A DNA stretch of 64,000 nt from Edaphochlamys debaryana (taxonomy: Eukaryota > Chlorophyta > Chlorophyceae > Chlamydomonadales): NCBI GenBank assembly GCA_016858145.1, contig JAEHOE010000066.1, forward strand, positions 310,001 through 374,000. The letters are read 5' to 3'. Each line of letters opens with the position of its first letter. The first letter of the stretch is position 1. Positions 52,133 through 63,949 of this stretch are shown here, in pieces. The notes under the pieces are model-generated. The model did not search any database, was not told the origin of the DNA, and saw only the letters and a program-made list of their open reading frames with translations. Made by a program: the position numbers and the translations under genes.

Positions 52133-53717
52133 TTATGCGAACTGGGTCTTGTAGGCAATGTAGAGCTGCTCCACGGGGCCCGACAGGTTGGAGAGGTCGG
52201 GCGCGCCGGGGATGGAGCGCACGGCGTGCACGGTCTTGAGGTCTGCGCCTTGGCCGCCCTTGAGCTCCGTCTCGGCCACCAGCACGCAAGCCACCGCCAG
52301 GGTGCTGTACGGCACGGTCGACAGGGCGGGGTCCATGACCGCGATCTCCTGCAGTACGGCAAGAGAGGGGCGGGAGCGGTACAAGCATAAGTAAGGCGCA
52401 ACCGGGCGAAGCGAACACCATACGGACCCTGGCTATGGTGTTGCACCCAAGCCAAGCCGCCGCCACCAAGCGCTTTCAAATCCCTTGCAACCCCTCAAGC
52501 AGCAGCCCCGGCCCCAGCGCGTGCCACCCACCGCTAGGCGCAGGACGAGGGCGCGGAAGGTCAGCTCCTGGCCCGGCGGCACCACGGCCCCGTCCTGCGG
52601 CCGGTGGACGAGGCGGTGCAGCAGTAGCTGCGTGAAGCTGTAGACCGTGGGCGTGCGCAGGCGCCACTCGAGGAGGTGCAGCATCTGGAACTCCATCTTG
52701 CGGGCATCCTCGGCCTGAGGCCAAGGGGGAGGAGGGGATGGGGGACGGCGGTGAGGGCAGGTTCGGCAGGGCAGGGCGAGCCTGACATGAGCTCATTGCT
52801 ATGCGCGTGGCGAGAGCACGCATGGTAATGGTCAAAGATGCCTCCGGCTTGGCCCCGCACCGCTCACACGCACACGCGCGCGCTTTTCAGCGGAGCGAGA
52901 CTGAGCCCGGGGCCCGGTAACCCGCAGCACTGCCAGGCTCACCCTGTAGAGCTGGCCGTGCTCGTCCTTGGCCATGGACAGGAGCTCGGCGGCGCACTGC
53001 TGCTGCTCCGACTTGGCCGCAAGCCCCACGGACGTGAGCGACACGAGCTGCAGGAGCGTGGGCGGCGTGGCGCCCTGCGAGCGGTAACGGCGGATGGTCG
53101 GTCAGGAGGTGGGAGACGAGGGGGGTGCGCGGGGTGGTGCTAGGGGCGCAGGCCCTGAAGGCCCCGGGGGTGTCAGCAGGCAGGCCCACAGCGCGCAAGG
53201 TCCGCGATGGAGCCGCGAGAGGCCAGCTGCATGCACGTGATAACTTTGTGCTGATGGGAGCCGCTGGGGACACGCACAGGGACACGCACCTCTCCAGCGG
53301 CGCGGAGGAAGCGGTCCAGCAGGCCCACGGCAGCGAAGAAGGTGGCCGGCGACAGCGCCCGCGCGCGGCACACGTCCCACATCCACCGCGTCAGGATCGT
53401 GCGATACTCGTTGGGGATGGGGACGGGATGGGATACGGGCAGCTCCTTTTCTCTCGTGAACTCGTTCCTGCGCCCAGGCATGGTCGGGGGGGTCAAGTTC
53501 CGGGTGCCTTTGTCATACGGGGGAGTTCGGGTGTGTTGCCGCGTACTCACAAGAGCTGCGCCTCGTCGTCCTCGTGGTTGTAGCTGTGAGCTACGTATGG
53601 TCGCCCTGGCGCATACTCGCGCGTGGCGTCCTCATCGTCAATGTCAAGTGCGTCGTCCTCTTCACAGAGGACGCTGGGCGAGCCTGGCAGGCAGCACGGC
53701 TCCTCAAAGCTCTTCAT
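52133..53717 (-). CDS. Cyclin (A/B-like cyclin box), divergent
   Basis: Minus-strand exons: 53717-53551, 53467-53290, 53074-52943, 52714-52532, 52348-52133; all phases agree; 291 residues. The N-terminal cyclin fold begins EYRTILTRWMWDVCRARALS, continues FFAAVGLLDRFL, and after the intron LLQLVSLTSVGLAAKSEQ, the usual helix-3 position. The second half has the A/B-type signature DARKMEFQMLHLLEWRLRTP, then TVYSFTQLLLHRLV, and a C-terminal fold (STVPYSTLAVACVLVAETEL). It would bind and activate a cyclin-dependent kinase. The 55-residue N-terminus is acidic (LCEEDDALDIDDEDATREY). No RxxLxxxxN destruction box of B-type cyclins is visible there, so its turnover may differ. The length is short for A/B cyclins. 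D-type is less likely because no LxCxE motif is present. Confidence 0.85.
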
Positions 53718-55624
53718 GGAGCACGAGGTCTGGTTCCAGTTCGAGGTCTGCGTGCGAACACGAAGGGCTTCTCATCGCCAGGCCAGGCATCGTGACCGCG
53801 GCACCAGAAGCCCTGATGTTCTCACCTCCGAGTCCAGGGAAGCAGCGTCGCTGCCACTGGACGGTAGAGAGGAGCAGGAGCCTGGTCGCATCGGGCACTC
53901 CCCCCGAAGGCCCCCGAACAGCCGCTCCTCCTCCTCGCGCCCTCCAAAGAGGCCCGAGCATTGAGGCTTGCACATAGGAGGCGATGCCTCCACGTGCGCA
54001 AAGAAGGGGCTGCTGCACTGCATGTTGCGCAGGGCTCCGCGCCCGCGACTTATCGACCTAATGAAGTGTTGTAATGGCAGCCTATTGTCTCTGAACCATA
54101 CCTGACCTAAAGTACCTAATGGGGGGATGTGTGAGCGCTCGGGGGCTTTCAGGTCGCGTTCGGAATCCGAACGATAATACGGCAATGCCGCGATGCCGGG
54201 CGACCGAGTCGCTGAGAGGCCACGGCCTCGGCTCGCCGACCTGAAACGCCAGACTGCTCACCAGGGCGTGCATATCTCCCCCTTTGTTGCGGGCGCCGGG
54301 CCGCGACCCGGGCGGTGGGCGGCTCCTACCCGACGTTTCACATGCACAGTACTCCGAGTAGCCGCCCAAGAGTCGGCTTCAGTTTCCCGGAATGCTGACG
54401 CTTCGGATATATCGCCGTATGCAAAATTTCATGCCGGAGTCGCCCGGGACTCGGCCCTCGGAGGGGCCGCTTTAACTTCCGGGGTCGGCGCGTCGGCCGT
54501 TCCGCAACCGACTGGGAACCCTTTCAGCAGCGCGCCCCCGCCCGCAAGCACGAGAGCCACCGTTCGACCACGACTTCTGCTTGAAGGCAGACAGCTCCTG
54601 CCCCCGACGTCCTGCCCCCGTGGCCCCGTGAATGCCTGAAGATGTAACGCGGCAGTCGGGAAACCAAGTCGCGTTCACAGTCGCCAAAGGCTTCGCTGCG
54701 GTCGGCCCGTGATGCCGAAACGACCCCACCCGGCCGTTCCTCTGTCAACCCTCCTTCAGCGGCAGCACACAATGCACGTAGCCAACGCCGGTTGATTGGC
54801 TAGCTAGATCCGAATTCGAACCGCGCCCCTCACACACGCTAACGCGTTCCTCACACACAGACCCACGTCATCCGCCCCTTTCGAATTCAGGTTGATGAGG
54901 ATCCCCGCAGAGCCGCCCTGCCCGCCCTGCTGCAACAAGTTCAGCGACAGGCGATGCGTGGCGAGGGCAGGATTGCTGCTGTGCGCATACAGGCCTTTGG
55001 GGGGATCTACAGACAGCAGATCACCCTCACCCCCCTCTTGCGCCTGCCTGCTGCCAAGTAGGCAGGGCTTGCCTCGAGGTGCCCGCGGGCTCGGCTTCGC
55101 GCACCGCTCTCGAGCACGCACCAAGAGTCCAGGGACCAAGCCCTGATCGCCTGATGTGCCACCCCGTCTCCGCCTGCCCGCCTGCGCTCAGTCCGCTTCC
55201 TTGCAAACTGCTCCTCCTGCTGCTGCCGGGTCAGTTCCGGTCCCGTCCGGCCCAGGAGCCCTAACGTACCAACCCGCTCCAACGAGCACTCGGCCCCTGC
55301 GCAACGTACGCCATCCTGCAACACCCACCAAGCCAAAACCGCGCCAGCCTACCCCCAGTCTCTCCCGCCATCAAGACGCCTCTGACGTCCAACTCCTGAC
55401 GCCTCGGTTCACTCCAGACCCCATCCACCCAACCACCCAACCTCCACCTGCAGATCCATGTGCTGCACCCCACACCGCTTGGCCACGGCCGTGCACGGAC
55501 TGGGGGCCTCGAGCCAACCTTGCCCTGCACCCGTCGCCGCCACCCCCTCCCACTGCGCAGCCCTCCCTCCTCCCTCCTCCATCCCACCTTCTATACCCCG
55601 CCCCCGGCCCCGTCGTCCTCGCCC
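53718..55624. promoter_or_regulatory. Intergenic upstream of the cyclin, 1.9 kb, with repeat C copy 2
   Basis: Cyclin promoter side, plus the 3' UTR of the RING-CH gene (both minus strand). Repeat C copy 2 is at 53898-53978, about 180 bases upstream of the cyclin ATG. No other gene is supported; open frames across 54000-55600 lack domains. Confidence 0.5.
53898..53978 (+). repeat. Dispersed repeat C, copy 2
   Basis: Same orientation as 47513-47602, with 24 identical bases at the start and about 80 percent similarity by eye after that. Both copies lie upstream of a minus-strand gene (uS5m, cyclin). Confidence 0.8.
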
Positions 55625-58600
55625 TCAAGACAGCAGAGGCTCCATCAGCCCCTGCCCCTGCGCCTGCCCTTGCCCATACCCCTGCCGCCCCGCCGCCGTC
55701 AGGTCCGCCTGCCGCGACTGCTCCGCCGCTCGCTCCACCGCCTGCGCCGCCGCCCGCGCCCGGGCCCGGCGCGCGCAGGCGGCCACGGAGGCCGACACGA
55801 GCGCAAAGGCCAGCCCTGCCACGCCCCCCGCCAGGAAGGCCTGGCCCACGCTGAGGTTGAAGAACAGGACGGCTGCGCGGAGGGGTGGCGTGGTGGGGGT
55901 GGTGGGGTGGTGGGGTGGTGGGGTGTGAGCGGTGGGCCGGGGTCGGGGGGGTGGCATGGGGCCGGGGAACAGGCGGACCACTGCGCGACTCGATGCAATT
56001 TGGAGCCTGCCGGGCGAGCGAGGTACCTTCCGCTTCCGCACCATTGCTTCGCGCCCGCCAGGCATCTACGTACGGTACGGCACTGTACGGCACTCACCCA
56101 CGACCATGGTGATCCACGTGGCCCGGATGCAGTCGAAGATGTAGTCCGCTAGGTTGGGCTCGGCAGCGGTGTTGAACGCGGGCTGCCGCCGCCGCCGGGC
56201 GGCCTCGCGCGCGGCCAGCACCTGCCGCGAGGCCGGGGGGAAGGTGGGGGGGGATAGGGTCCGCGGAGGTCAGGATGGCGTTTGGGGGATGTCGAGCGGA
56301 GCAGCAGCAGGAGTTGAGGGGGCCCCAACAAGCAGAGATTTAGGGCGACCTGACCCCAGGGGGCATGCTCGATCTGTGGCACGCATACCGCATAGCTGTG
56401 CTGGACTACCCTGGTCTCTGGTGCGGGGCGCACCTCACCCGGCATGATCCTCGACCGGGGCAGGCTGTGCCACGACTTGCTGCCCGCCGTACCTCTCAAC
56501 GTTCCTCATCAAATCCATTCCCTGTGCAGACCCCTCTTCCGCGCCCCTACTGTATCCCTCGCAGGCTGCGAGTCGCGCCGGCGGACTGTGCCATGACCCG
56601 CCTGTCGTACCGTACCTCTCGACGTACCAAACCAACCCGCCCCGCACGCGAGACACCCCTCTTCCGCGCCCCTAATGCGTCTCTCACAGCCCAGGCCCCA
56701 CCTCGTCGGGGATGGGCGGCAGGTTGTTGATGGGCTGCTTGCAGATGTCGCACATGATGTCCCCCTTGTGCTGCAGGCGCATGAGCGGGAGCGCGAGAGC
56801 AAGGGAGCACACAGCTGACGAACCTCGCGGTCCTCGGGCGTTGCACCACGCAGGCCAGCGCCTAACCTGCATGACACGCCCAACCCATCCACCCGTCCAC
56901 ACAGCATGCGATACATACGGGACGTCGGCAAACTCTCTACCCCCACCCCACCCCCCCGCGCCTCCATCCGTCCCCGTGCTCACGTGGCTCCACTCGATGG
57001 CGCAGCGCCGGTGCCTCAGCGCCACGTCCCCCCGGCAGGCGCACTGCAGCGAGATGGCGTCGCCGTTCTCAAACTCCTCGGGCGTCAGCGCCTGCGGGGG
57101 CAGGGCCGGTCAGGGGTGGGTGGGTTTCCGGGGCAGAAGCACACCGGTGAGGACAGCTGGCCGAGGCATCCGAGCCACAGCGGCGCAGTCTCTGGAGCAC
57201 CGGGAAGCATTGGTGAGGGTGGAGCGCGAGCCAGTGACAGAGTGGACAGCCTGCCGAGGCACCCCTCCATGGCAGGGGAGGTTGCGAGCGCCAGGCTTGC
57301 CACCGTAGCGCGCGTCCGTGTGCGTGGGGTGGCCGTGCCGGGGTCCGTGAGCGTGCCGTACCATACCGAACCGCACCGTACGGCAACGTACCTCGAGGCA
57401 GATGATGCAGGAGGGGTAGGAGGGCGCGGTCAGCATGCCGCCCACGGAGCTGGGGGCCACCCCGGCGCTGATGCTGCTGGCGGCCCGGCTGAGCGGGGGC
57501 CGGAGCATGGAGGACCCGTGCGGGGATGCGGCCAGCGCCACATTGCGGGGCAAGCTCCACGTGCCTGCGTCGATGGGTGAGACGCAAACACGACGGATGG
57601 TTTGACAGATGTCCGATTACCCGTCCGCCCCCAAGTAACTACGGTACCTCGGCTGACGCAGGTCCAAAGCTCCGTCGCACACGCCGCCCCGTTGCCGACC
57701 CCTCCCGGCCCCCTCCCGGGCCCCCGGCCCCACCCTGCGCTCACCCAGGCTGGCCGGCAGGCTGGACGCCAGCATGGCAAGGCTGGCCAGGTCGGGCTCC
57801 GAGGGCGGCTCCGCGATGTGGCCCCGGCCGCCCCAGCCGCCGCCCCAGCCGCCGCCGCCCATGCTTGCAGCCACCGGCGCCGGCATGGTGGGGCTCCGCA
57901 GCAGCGACCCCAGCACACCGCCCGCGCCCGAGCTGCTGCCGCCGCTGCCGCCAGTCACGCTGTTGCGCGCGCCGCTGCGGCTTCGCCGCGGCACGCGGGC
58001 CGCTGCCGCCGGCACCGCGTACGCCCCTGCGCCCCCGCCGCCGGCCGCAGCCGCGGCCGAGGGCCCCGGCCCTCCCGACTGAGCCGACTCCGACGAAGCC
58101 GCAGCGTAGAAGTAGCTCCAGGGGCTCTGGCTGTGGCTGGGCGTGCTGACGGTGTTGTTGTTGTTGCTGCTAGCACCGGGCGTGTTGCCGCCGTAGCCGC
58201 TGCTTCCTAACGCAGAGTTTACGTTTGTGAGGGAGGTGGATTTCTTCATTGCAGTCTTGAGGCCGCCCGTGGGCTTGTTCAGAACGGAGCCGGCGGAGGC
58301 GTTGACGGCGCGGCCGCGCAGCAGGGACGAGCTGGTGGGCAGGCTGCTGCCGTACAGGCCGTACTGGTTGCCGCCGCCGCCGGAGGGCTCGTTGTACCTG
58401 GGGGGTGGGGCATCGTCCCGAGGCCGTGTGGGCCGTCAGGGTCCGGGGCCAGGCCTGACGCCGCTGACCTAAGGACACTGGATGCGGCCACCACCGCGCG
58501 GCGGTGCCGGTACGCTAACCGTCGCTCCAGCTGACACCCGGCAGCCCAGCCTCACGGCCAGCCCCCGACCGACGCCCGTCGTACGCACCTGTCGCGGTTG

Positions 58601-60753
58601 GCAAAGGGCAGCGAGTCCGCACCGTGCACGCTACTGTCGGGCGTGACCGTGGCGGTCCCGGCGCGGCTGGCGCCCGCGACCGGCTGCGCCCGGCCCCCGC
58701 CGAACAGGCTGCTCAGCAGGCCGCCGCCCAGCAGCGACCCCGTCAGCAGGCTGGAGCCCAGCACGGGCTGAGCGCCGCTCTGGCTGCCCGGCTGGCTGCT
58801 GCCCATGCTGCCGCCCCGGTTGCTGCGGTCCGACGCTTCTGCGCCCTCCAGCACCACCGTCACCTCGTCCTGGCTGCCTGCGGGCGCAGGGGGCAGGCGT
58901 GAAGGAGGCAGAGGTGAAGGGGGCAGGCGTGAAGCATGGAGCACGGGCACCACGGCCAGTGAGGCATTCGCGACGAAGAGCTGACAGAGGGCCGCACCTG
59001 GCAGCAGCCCCCGGCACCCCAACACCACCCAGCGGGGACACGCTGCTGCTCACGGCCACACAGTGGAACCAGCAACATGCATTCCACCACGCTCTCGCTC
59101 CTCCGTCCCTAGGATGGTGACGCACCGCTGGCGCCGGGGCGGTTGGCGGGCGCGACTCGGTAGGTGCGGGGCCGCTCCCCCCCGTAGTCCATGGCCCGAG
59201 GGATGGAGATGGCGCGGGAGAGCAGGCTGGACTGGAGGCTGCGGGCCACGTCAGCGGGATCCTATGGAACGTGAGGCACGGGGGAGGGAGGAGTGGTTTC
59301 GAGGTGAGCTGGTGGGGTCCTCTTTGCCACGTCCCTCGGACGCCCTCCTGTAAGCTTACGCGGCCACCGTGCATTATAGCAGTAACAATCCCTGAGAGTT
59401 TCGCTCCCACCCCACCTCAACAACCGGCTCGATCTCGCTGGAGGCCTGCGGGAGCATTCATGAGCAAGAGATCGTGTGGGGTCAACAGCAGGCTCACCAG
59501 CCGCTTCCAGGCGCAGCCTTTATCCAAAGCTCTACATGCTCGCCCGAACACGAAGGCCCCCTGCAGGGTGCCTTGGGGGTCAGTCCCGCCGGCAAAACGC
59601 TTCAGCCCAACTAGCTCGGCCGCCCGTTCCCGGGCCCTACCGTGTCCGCCGTAAGCATCCGGGAGGGGAATACCAGGCTCTGGCTCCGGGGGAGGCCGGG
59701 GGCGCTCTGCCGCAGCCCCTGCCCCGGCCCATGGCCCTGCGGGAGCCCCTGCGAGTGCTGCCTGTGGTAGAAGGCATCGGGCTGATGCTGCTGGCGCTGC
59801 TGTTGTGGATGCTGTGGTGGTGGCGGCGGCATGAGTAGGCCAGATGCGGACCCCACGATCTCTGGTACGGGCATGGGCGCGTGCGCAATCAGCCCTGGCT
59901 GGGGTCCCCCGGCTGCCGCGGCGACGGACCCAGCCCCGAGGCCGGCTCCGCCGGTGCTAGGGCCCCCTGAGGAGAGCCACGAGGGCAGGTCTTTCCCGTA
60001 GCTCCCGACGAAAGGGACCACGTTGGATGCGGCCCCTGACGGACGGGGCATGGCCAGGCGCTGAGACTGCTGCGGCCCCCCCTGCTGCTGGTGATGCTGC
60101 AGCTGCTGGAGCTGTGCGTGGGCCTGGGCCTGGGCCTGGGCCTGAGCTTGGGCCTGTGCATGGAGGTGCAGGGTCGGATTGAGTGTCAGCGGGATGGGTG
60201 AATGGCCGAGAGACGTGGTGCGGGTAGGCCGGCAGAGAGGACTCGACAGGATGATGGCGCGCAGAAGCAAGCACCGGTACCCTGTCCAGCTTCGTCCGTG
60301 GAGTGCGGTGTGCTGGGAAGACCGCCGGGGCCACGGTCCTCACCTGGCTAAGTGCAGCAGACAAGCCCTCGCGTCGTTGCGTCCGAGCGCCGGGGCCTGG
60401 CATCTGAAGGGCTTGGGATGTCCCCGCGGGTGGCGCTCTGCGGCCCGCAGGCGGACCTTGCAGCACGCCCGGACCTGCCGGAAAGGGCGAGGCCGGTGGC
60501 CTCGTAGCATCTATCGATGTGCGAACCTGCAGCAGAGGGGATATCGGCAGTGATGCAAGGTAAGCCAGGGGCTGCTCTGGACGGAGACGCGGCACGCCAA
60601 CATGTGCCCCATCACCCCCGGCTCACGCACCGTGCTGACGGTGGCTGCAATGCTGCTTGGGTAGGTTTGAACTGCAGCGCTGATGTGCGCCGGTGATTGC
60701 AGGTTGATGATGACGTGGGCCGGGGGGAGAGGGGGGCCCGGCGGCGGGACCAT
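55625..60753 (-). CDS. RING-CH (RINGv) membrane-anchored ubiquitin ligase
   Basis: Minus-strand exons: 60753-60631, 60526-60344, 60153-59641, 59445-59416, 59261-59126, 58877-58589, 58397-57745, 57564-57392, 57091-56984, 56770-56702, 56221-56098, 55872-55625. All phases agree; 882 residues. Residues 1 to about 690 are low complexity (Pro/Gln/Gly/Ser), with short patches such as DPADVARSLQSSLLSRAISI. The RING-CH domain (about 694-750) has the C4HC3 order: CIICLE, LQCACRGD, HRRCAIEW, IMCDIC. It recruits an E2 enzyme. After it comes a conserved segment YIFDCIRATWITMVVAVLFF running into a second hydrophobic stretch (GQAFLAGGVAGLAFALVSAS), so the protein is probably anchored in a membrane by two C-terminal helices, as in plant and MARCH-type ligases. 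The first ATG at 60753 is supported by a good donor (ACG/GTGCGT) in phase. The RING and later exons are firmest; the acceptor at 60153 is less sure. Confidence 0.87.
60117..60152 (-). repeat. Hexanucleotide repeat coding Ala-Gln
   Basis: About five GCCCAG-type units on the minus strand encode AQAQAQAQAQAH at the start of exon 3 of the RING-CH gene. The exon 3 acceptor (gcacag/gcccaag) lies right at its edge, so slippage here could also move the splice site. Confidence 0.8.
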
Positions 60754-62102
60754 GGCTGCAAGGTTGACGCGGAGTGTGGATGGGAGGGCCGCACAGGCCG
60801 TGCCAAGGTCGCCCAGATGCCGGTGCCGATGTCAAGGTGGAGCCCCTAGCTGACGCAGTGCCTGCGCGCAAAGGCAGCTTCCGTGAGCCAGCAGCACGTG
60901 GAGCAACCATAATCCGGGTAGGGCGAGCCCAGCGTGCCCCCCGTAGAGCGCCGGCGAGTCCTGTGACGTGCCCAATTGCTCACCCTGTTGAAGGTTGGTC
61001 CAGCATGCTTGACGTCAAGCGATTCGCTCCCGATAGAAAGCCCACGCGAAGTGAGCACGCTCCAGACAAGCCGTCTCGCCTGAAGAGCTTTCCTTCACTG
61101 CCTAGTGCAACTATCTTGTTGTGACTTCTTTTGTGTTGATGCGGAGCTATGGACCGGAGTGGAACGCCGCAGGATGTCAACGAGCCTCGCCTGCTCACGG
61201 CAATTTGGACCTAGGTTGCAATTATTACTATGCAATTTCATGCGAGTGATGCTGGAGGGACGATGCCGGGCCCGCCGGAAAGTGCGAAGATGAGGGGTCC
61301 CCGTGCGCACGACTGATCTGGTCTAGGTTCCCAGGGGAGGAAGGGGAGGGCGGGGGCGGGGCTCGGGGGCAGGGCTCTACCCCAGTGCCAGTCGCTAGCA
61401 CCTTGCTTCCCTCCTCGTGCGTTGCGGCAGCGGCCACACCAACGTGCTCAGCAGCAGCCCCCGTCGTCGTCCCGTTGTCGGCCTGGCTGCGCTACACGGC
61501 CCCTGCGAGCACCGACCCCCAGTCCCCTACGCTCCTCTACCCTCCTCTACGCTACGACAGGAACATGCACGCGGCGGCACGCTAGATGGGGCATGGGGGG
61601 GGCGCTGGGAACCCACTGAGCGGGACCCCAGAGTTCAGACGGGCGGAACTTGTGGCCCTGGCAAGGGAACAGAAGCGAAGGGGGTTGCACTGCACACTTA
61701 GGCGCTCAGCCTGGGCAGCTGGCGGATCAGCGCCTGCAGTTGCAGGCCGACAGGCGACAGCGTAGCCTGGCGCAGCCGTCTGTGTGTGAATGCGCCTCAC
61801 TGGTTCCCCAGGGCTACAGCTCCTCTGCAGGACCTAACATTGCCAAACGCCATGGCCAGCAGCCCGAGCCACCTCCGCAAGCTCATCCCGCCTCACATCT
61901 GCACCCACTGCAGGCACTAGCCCAGGGGGTCTCGCTCCCCTACATCCGCGCTCGTCCGCCCAAGCGAACGCCAGTGCCGTCCTCCGTGCGACCCGTTCAC
62001 CCACCCACACAACATGACAAGCCCAAACCTTGCACCCTTCCGTGCGCTTTCCTCGCGCAGGCACACCTTACCCCAAATGCATGCACACACCGATACACCT
62101 GC
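60754..62102. promoter_or_regulatory. Intergenic between DRC2 and the RING-CH gene, 1.3 kb
   Basis: 3' UTR of DRC2 and promoter of the RING-CH gene (both minus strand). Contains the diverged repeat A copy 3. No gene is supported. Confidence 0.5.
61453..61535 (-). repeat. Dispersed repeat A, copy 3 (diverged)
   Basis: On the minus strand it reads gtgctcgcaggggccgtgta gcgcagcc, then about 14 extra bases, then gacgacgacgggggctgc. It matches copies 1 and 2 in core and in the following gacgacgacggggg block. Confidence 0.6.
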
Positions 62103-63949
62103 TCACGATCGGGCCTGCACCACCTCGTACACCTGCTGCTTGGCGGGGCTGGCGGCGCCGCTCCCCTGCCCCCCCGCCGCCCGCTGCGCCATGGCCGCCG
62201 CGCGCGCCTTGTTCCGCTCCGTGAGCGTGATCTGAGAGGGGGGGCGCAGGGGCCAGCAACGGGGGCAGAAAAGTGGTTAGTTAGGCAAGGCGCAACCCAA
62301 GCGTGCCGGTACAACAGCGAACGTGTGGAGGCGGCGGGCATCAACCGGCGCCGCGGAGCAGCACCCTCCCCGCACGCATCCCCACGAACCAGGGCCTCCA
62401 GGGCCACCAACGCAGCCCTCCCTAGACTTGACAGGAGCCCCTCTCGCGCGCGTCATCGCCCTCCGCATCCGTAGCCGCAAGCCCCCACGCCTCTCTACCG
62501 CCCACCTCCACCGCCGACACGAGGTCGCCCCCACGCCCCCCTCGCACCTGCAGGCGCTGGTTGACCACCAGCAGCGGGTTGACGGGGTTGTTGAGCACGT
62601 CGTCGTTGACCGAGATGCCGTCCAGGTACTGCTTGAGGATGGAGCGCAGGTCGGCGTTCTCCCGCTCCAGGCGGGACCGCTCCTTGTCGATGGCGGCCTT
62701 GTCCAGCAGCGACTAAGGGGGGGGGAGGGGAGGGGAGGGGGAGGGGGAAGAGAAGGGGGGGTTGAAAGGGGGGGTAAAGAGGGGGAAGGAGGGATTTACG
62801 GAGGTCAGGCGGACAGGGTAGCGAGATGTCCAGGGACACAGGGTGTGGGCGTCGGGGCCAGGAGCAGACGCAGAGGAGGTCAGAGGCTGACGCTGGGCCG
62901 GCTGGCCCGAGCAACCTCGGCCTGATCCAGGCCCGTCCAGGCCCAGCCCTCGGGCCCGCCCGGGCCCGGGCCCACCTTGTTGAAGCGCTTGAAGAAGCGG
63001 TTGAGGTAGTCCCACTCGTCCACCTCCTTGCCGGACAGCGGGTCCAGGCCATAGCTGCTGAACTTGGGCTTGGAGCTGCCGCCCGCCGTGGCGCCGCCCG
63101 CGCCAACGCCCTCGCGCCCGCTCGTGCCGGCGCCCGCCGCCTCCTCCTCCTCGCCGGCCTCGTACCCCTCCTTCCCGCTCCCAGCCGACATCTGCAACCC
63201 CAGCTCGCCCAGCTCCTTCGCCGACGGCTTGCCGCCCCCGAGCTCCGCCTCGGCCTGCGCGAACGCCTCCGCCGCCGCCTCCGCCTGCGCCAGCGCCTCC
63301 TCCTCGTCCAGCTCCTCCCCGTTCACCGCCTGCGCTGGGGACCAGAACGGCAGCACCTTCTCCTGCTCCGTCTCGTACTTGCGCGCCAGCTCGGCCAGCT
63401 TGAGCACGTTCTCCGCCAGCGCCAGCTTGCCCTTGAGCGCCTCCATGGCGGTGGCCGAGGCCAGGGACAGCTGCTTGAGCCGCTCCGCCTGGCCCGCGCG
63501 GAAGGCGTCCATGGAGGCCTGGGAGCGGAGGGGCGACAGAAGGGGTGGCGTCAGTTGGGAAACGAGGAAGTCGTAAGCAAGCAGAAACCCCGAGAGGAGG
63601 GCGTCAGTGTCAAGTTGGTTTGTGGTGCCATGTGGATTGGGCGCGTGGTGCGAGGATGGTGGACGGTAGTTGGACGCTCTTAGGAAGGTAATGTGTGTTT
63701 CCCAACACCCTATTCCCATTGGTGAGTGGTGCGATTGTGGGTGTGAGACAGACACGGTATCTGGCTCTGGGGGACCCGCGCGGCTGCTTCCCATGCGCCG
63801 ATGCAGCCCAATGTTGCCCCACGCCGCCCCACCTTGAGCTTGGCGTAGTGCCGTGCCATGATCTCCTTCTCGTTCCGCAGCGCCCGGTTGCGCTCCTCCC
63901 ACTCGCGCGCGTTGGTGGCGATCTTGGTGCGCCAGTGCTGCAGCGCCTC
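62103..63949 (-). CDS. DRC2: DRC2 (CCDC65/FAP250), nexin-dynein regulatory complex subunit, C-terminal part
   Basis: Minus-strand exons in the window: 63949-63833, 63518-62976, 62712-62548, 62231-62103, all phase 0; 317 residues plus stop. The bases 63950-64000 are intron, so earlier exons lie beyond the window. The visible part is coiled coil: [34 protein letters not shown], then [18 protein letters not shown] and [20 protein letters not shown]. After an Ala/Glu/Gly-rich acidic insertion comes [20 protein letters not shown] and the DRC2 hallmark [17 protein letters not shown] with NPLLVVN. DRC2 pairs with DRC1 to form the base of the nexin link on axonemal doublets and controls dynein. DRC1 is the main alternative, but the [15 protein letters not shown] segment fits DRC2. 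Its presence implies a flagellated stage. Confidence 0.87.

Noticed and set aside
55460..56152. Plus-strand ORFs opposite the RING-CH 3' exons
   Set aside because: Pro/Arg-rich shadows; the minus strand carries the conserved membrane segment and proper splice sites.
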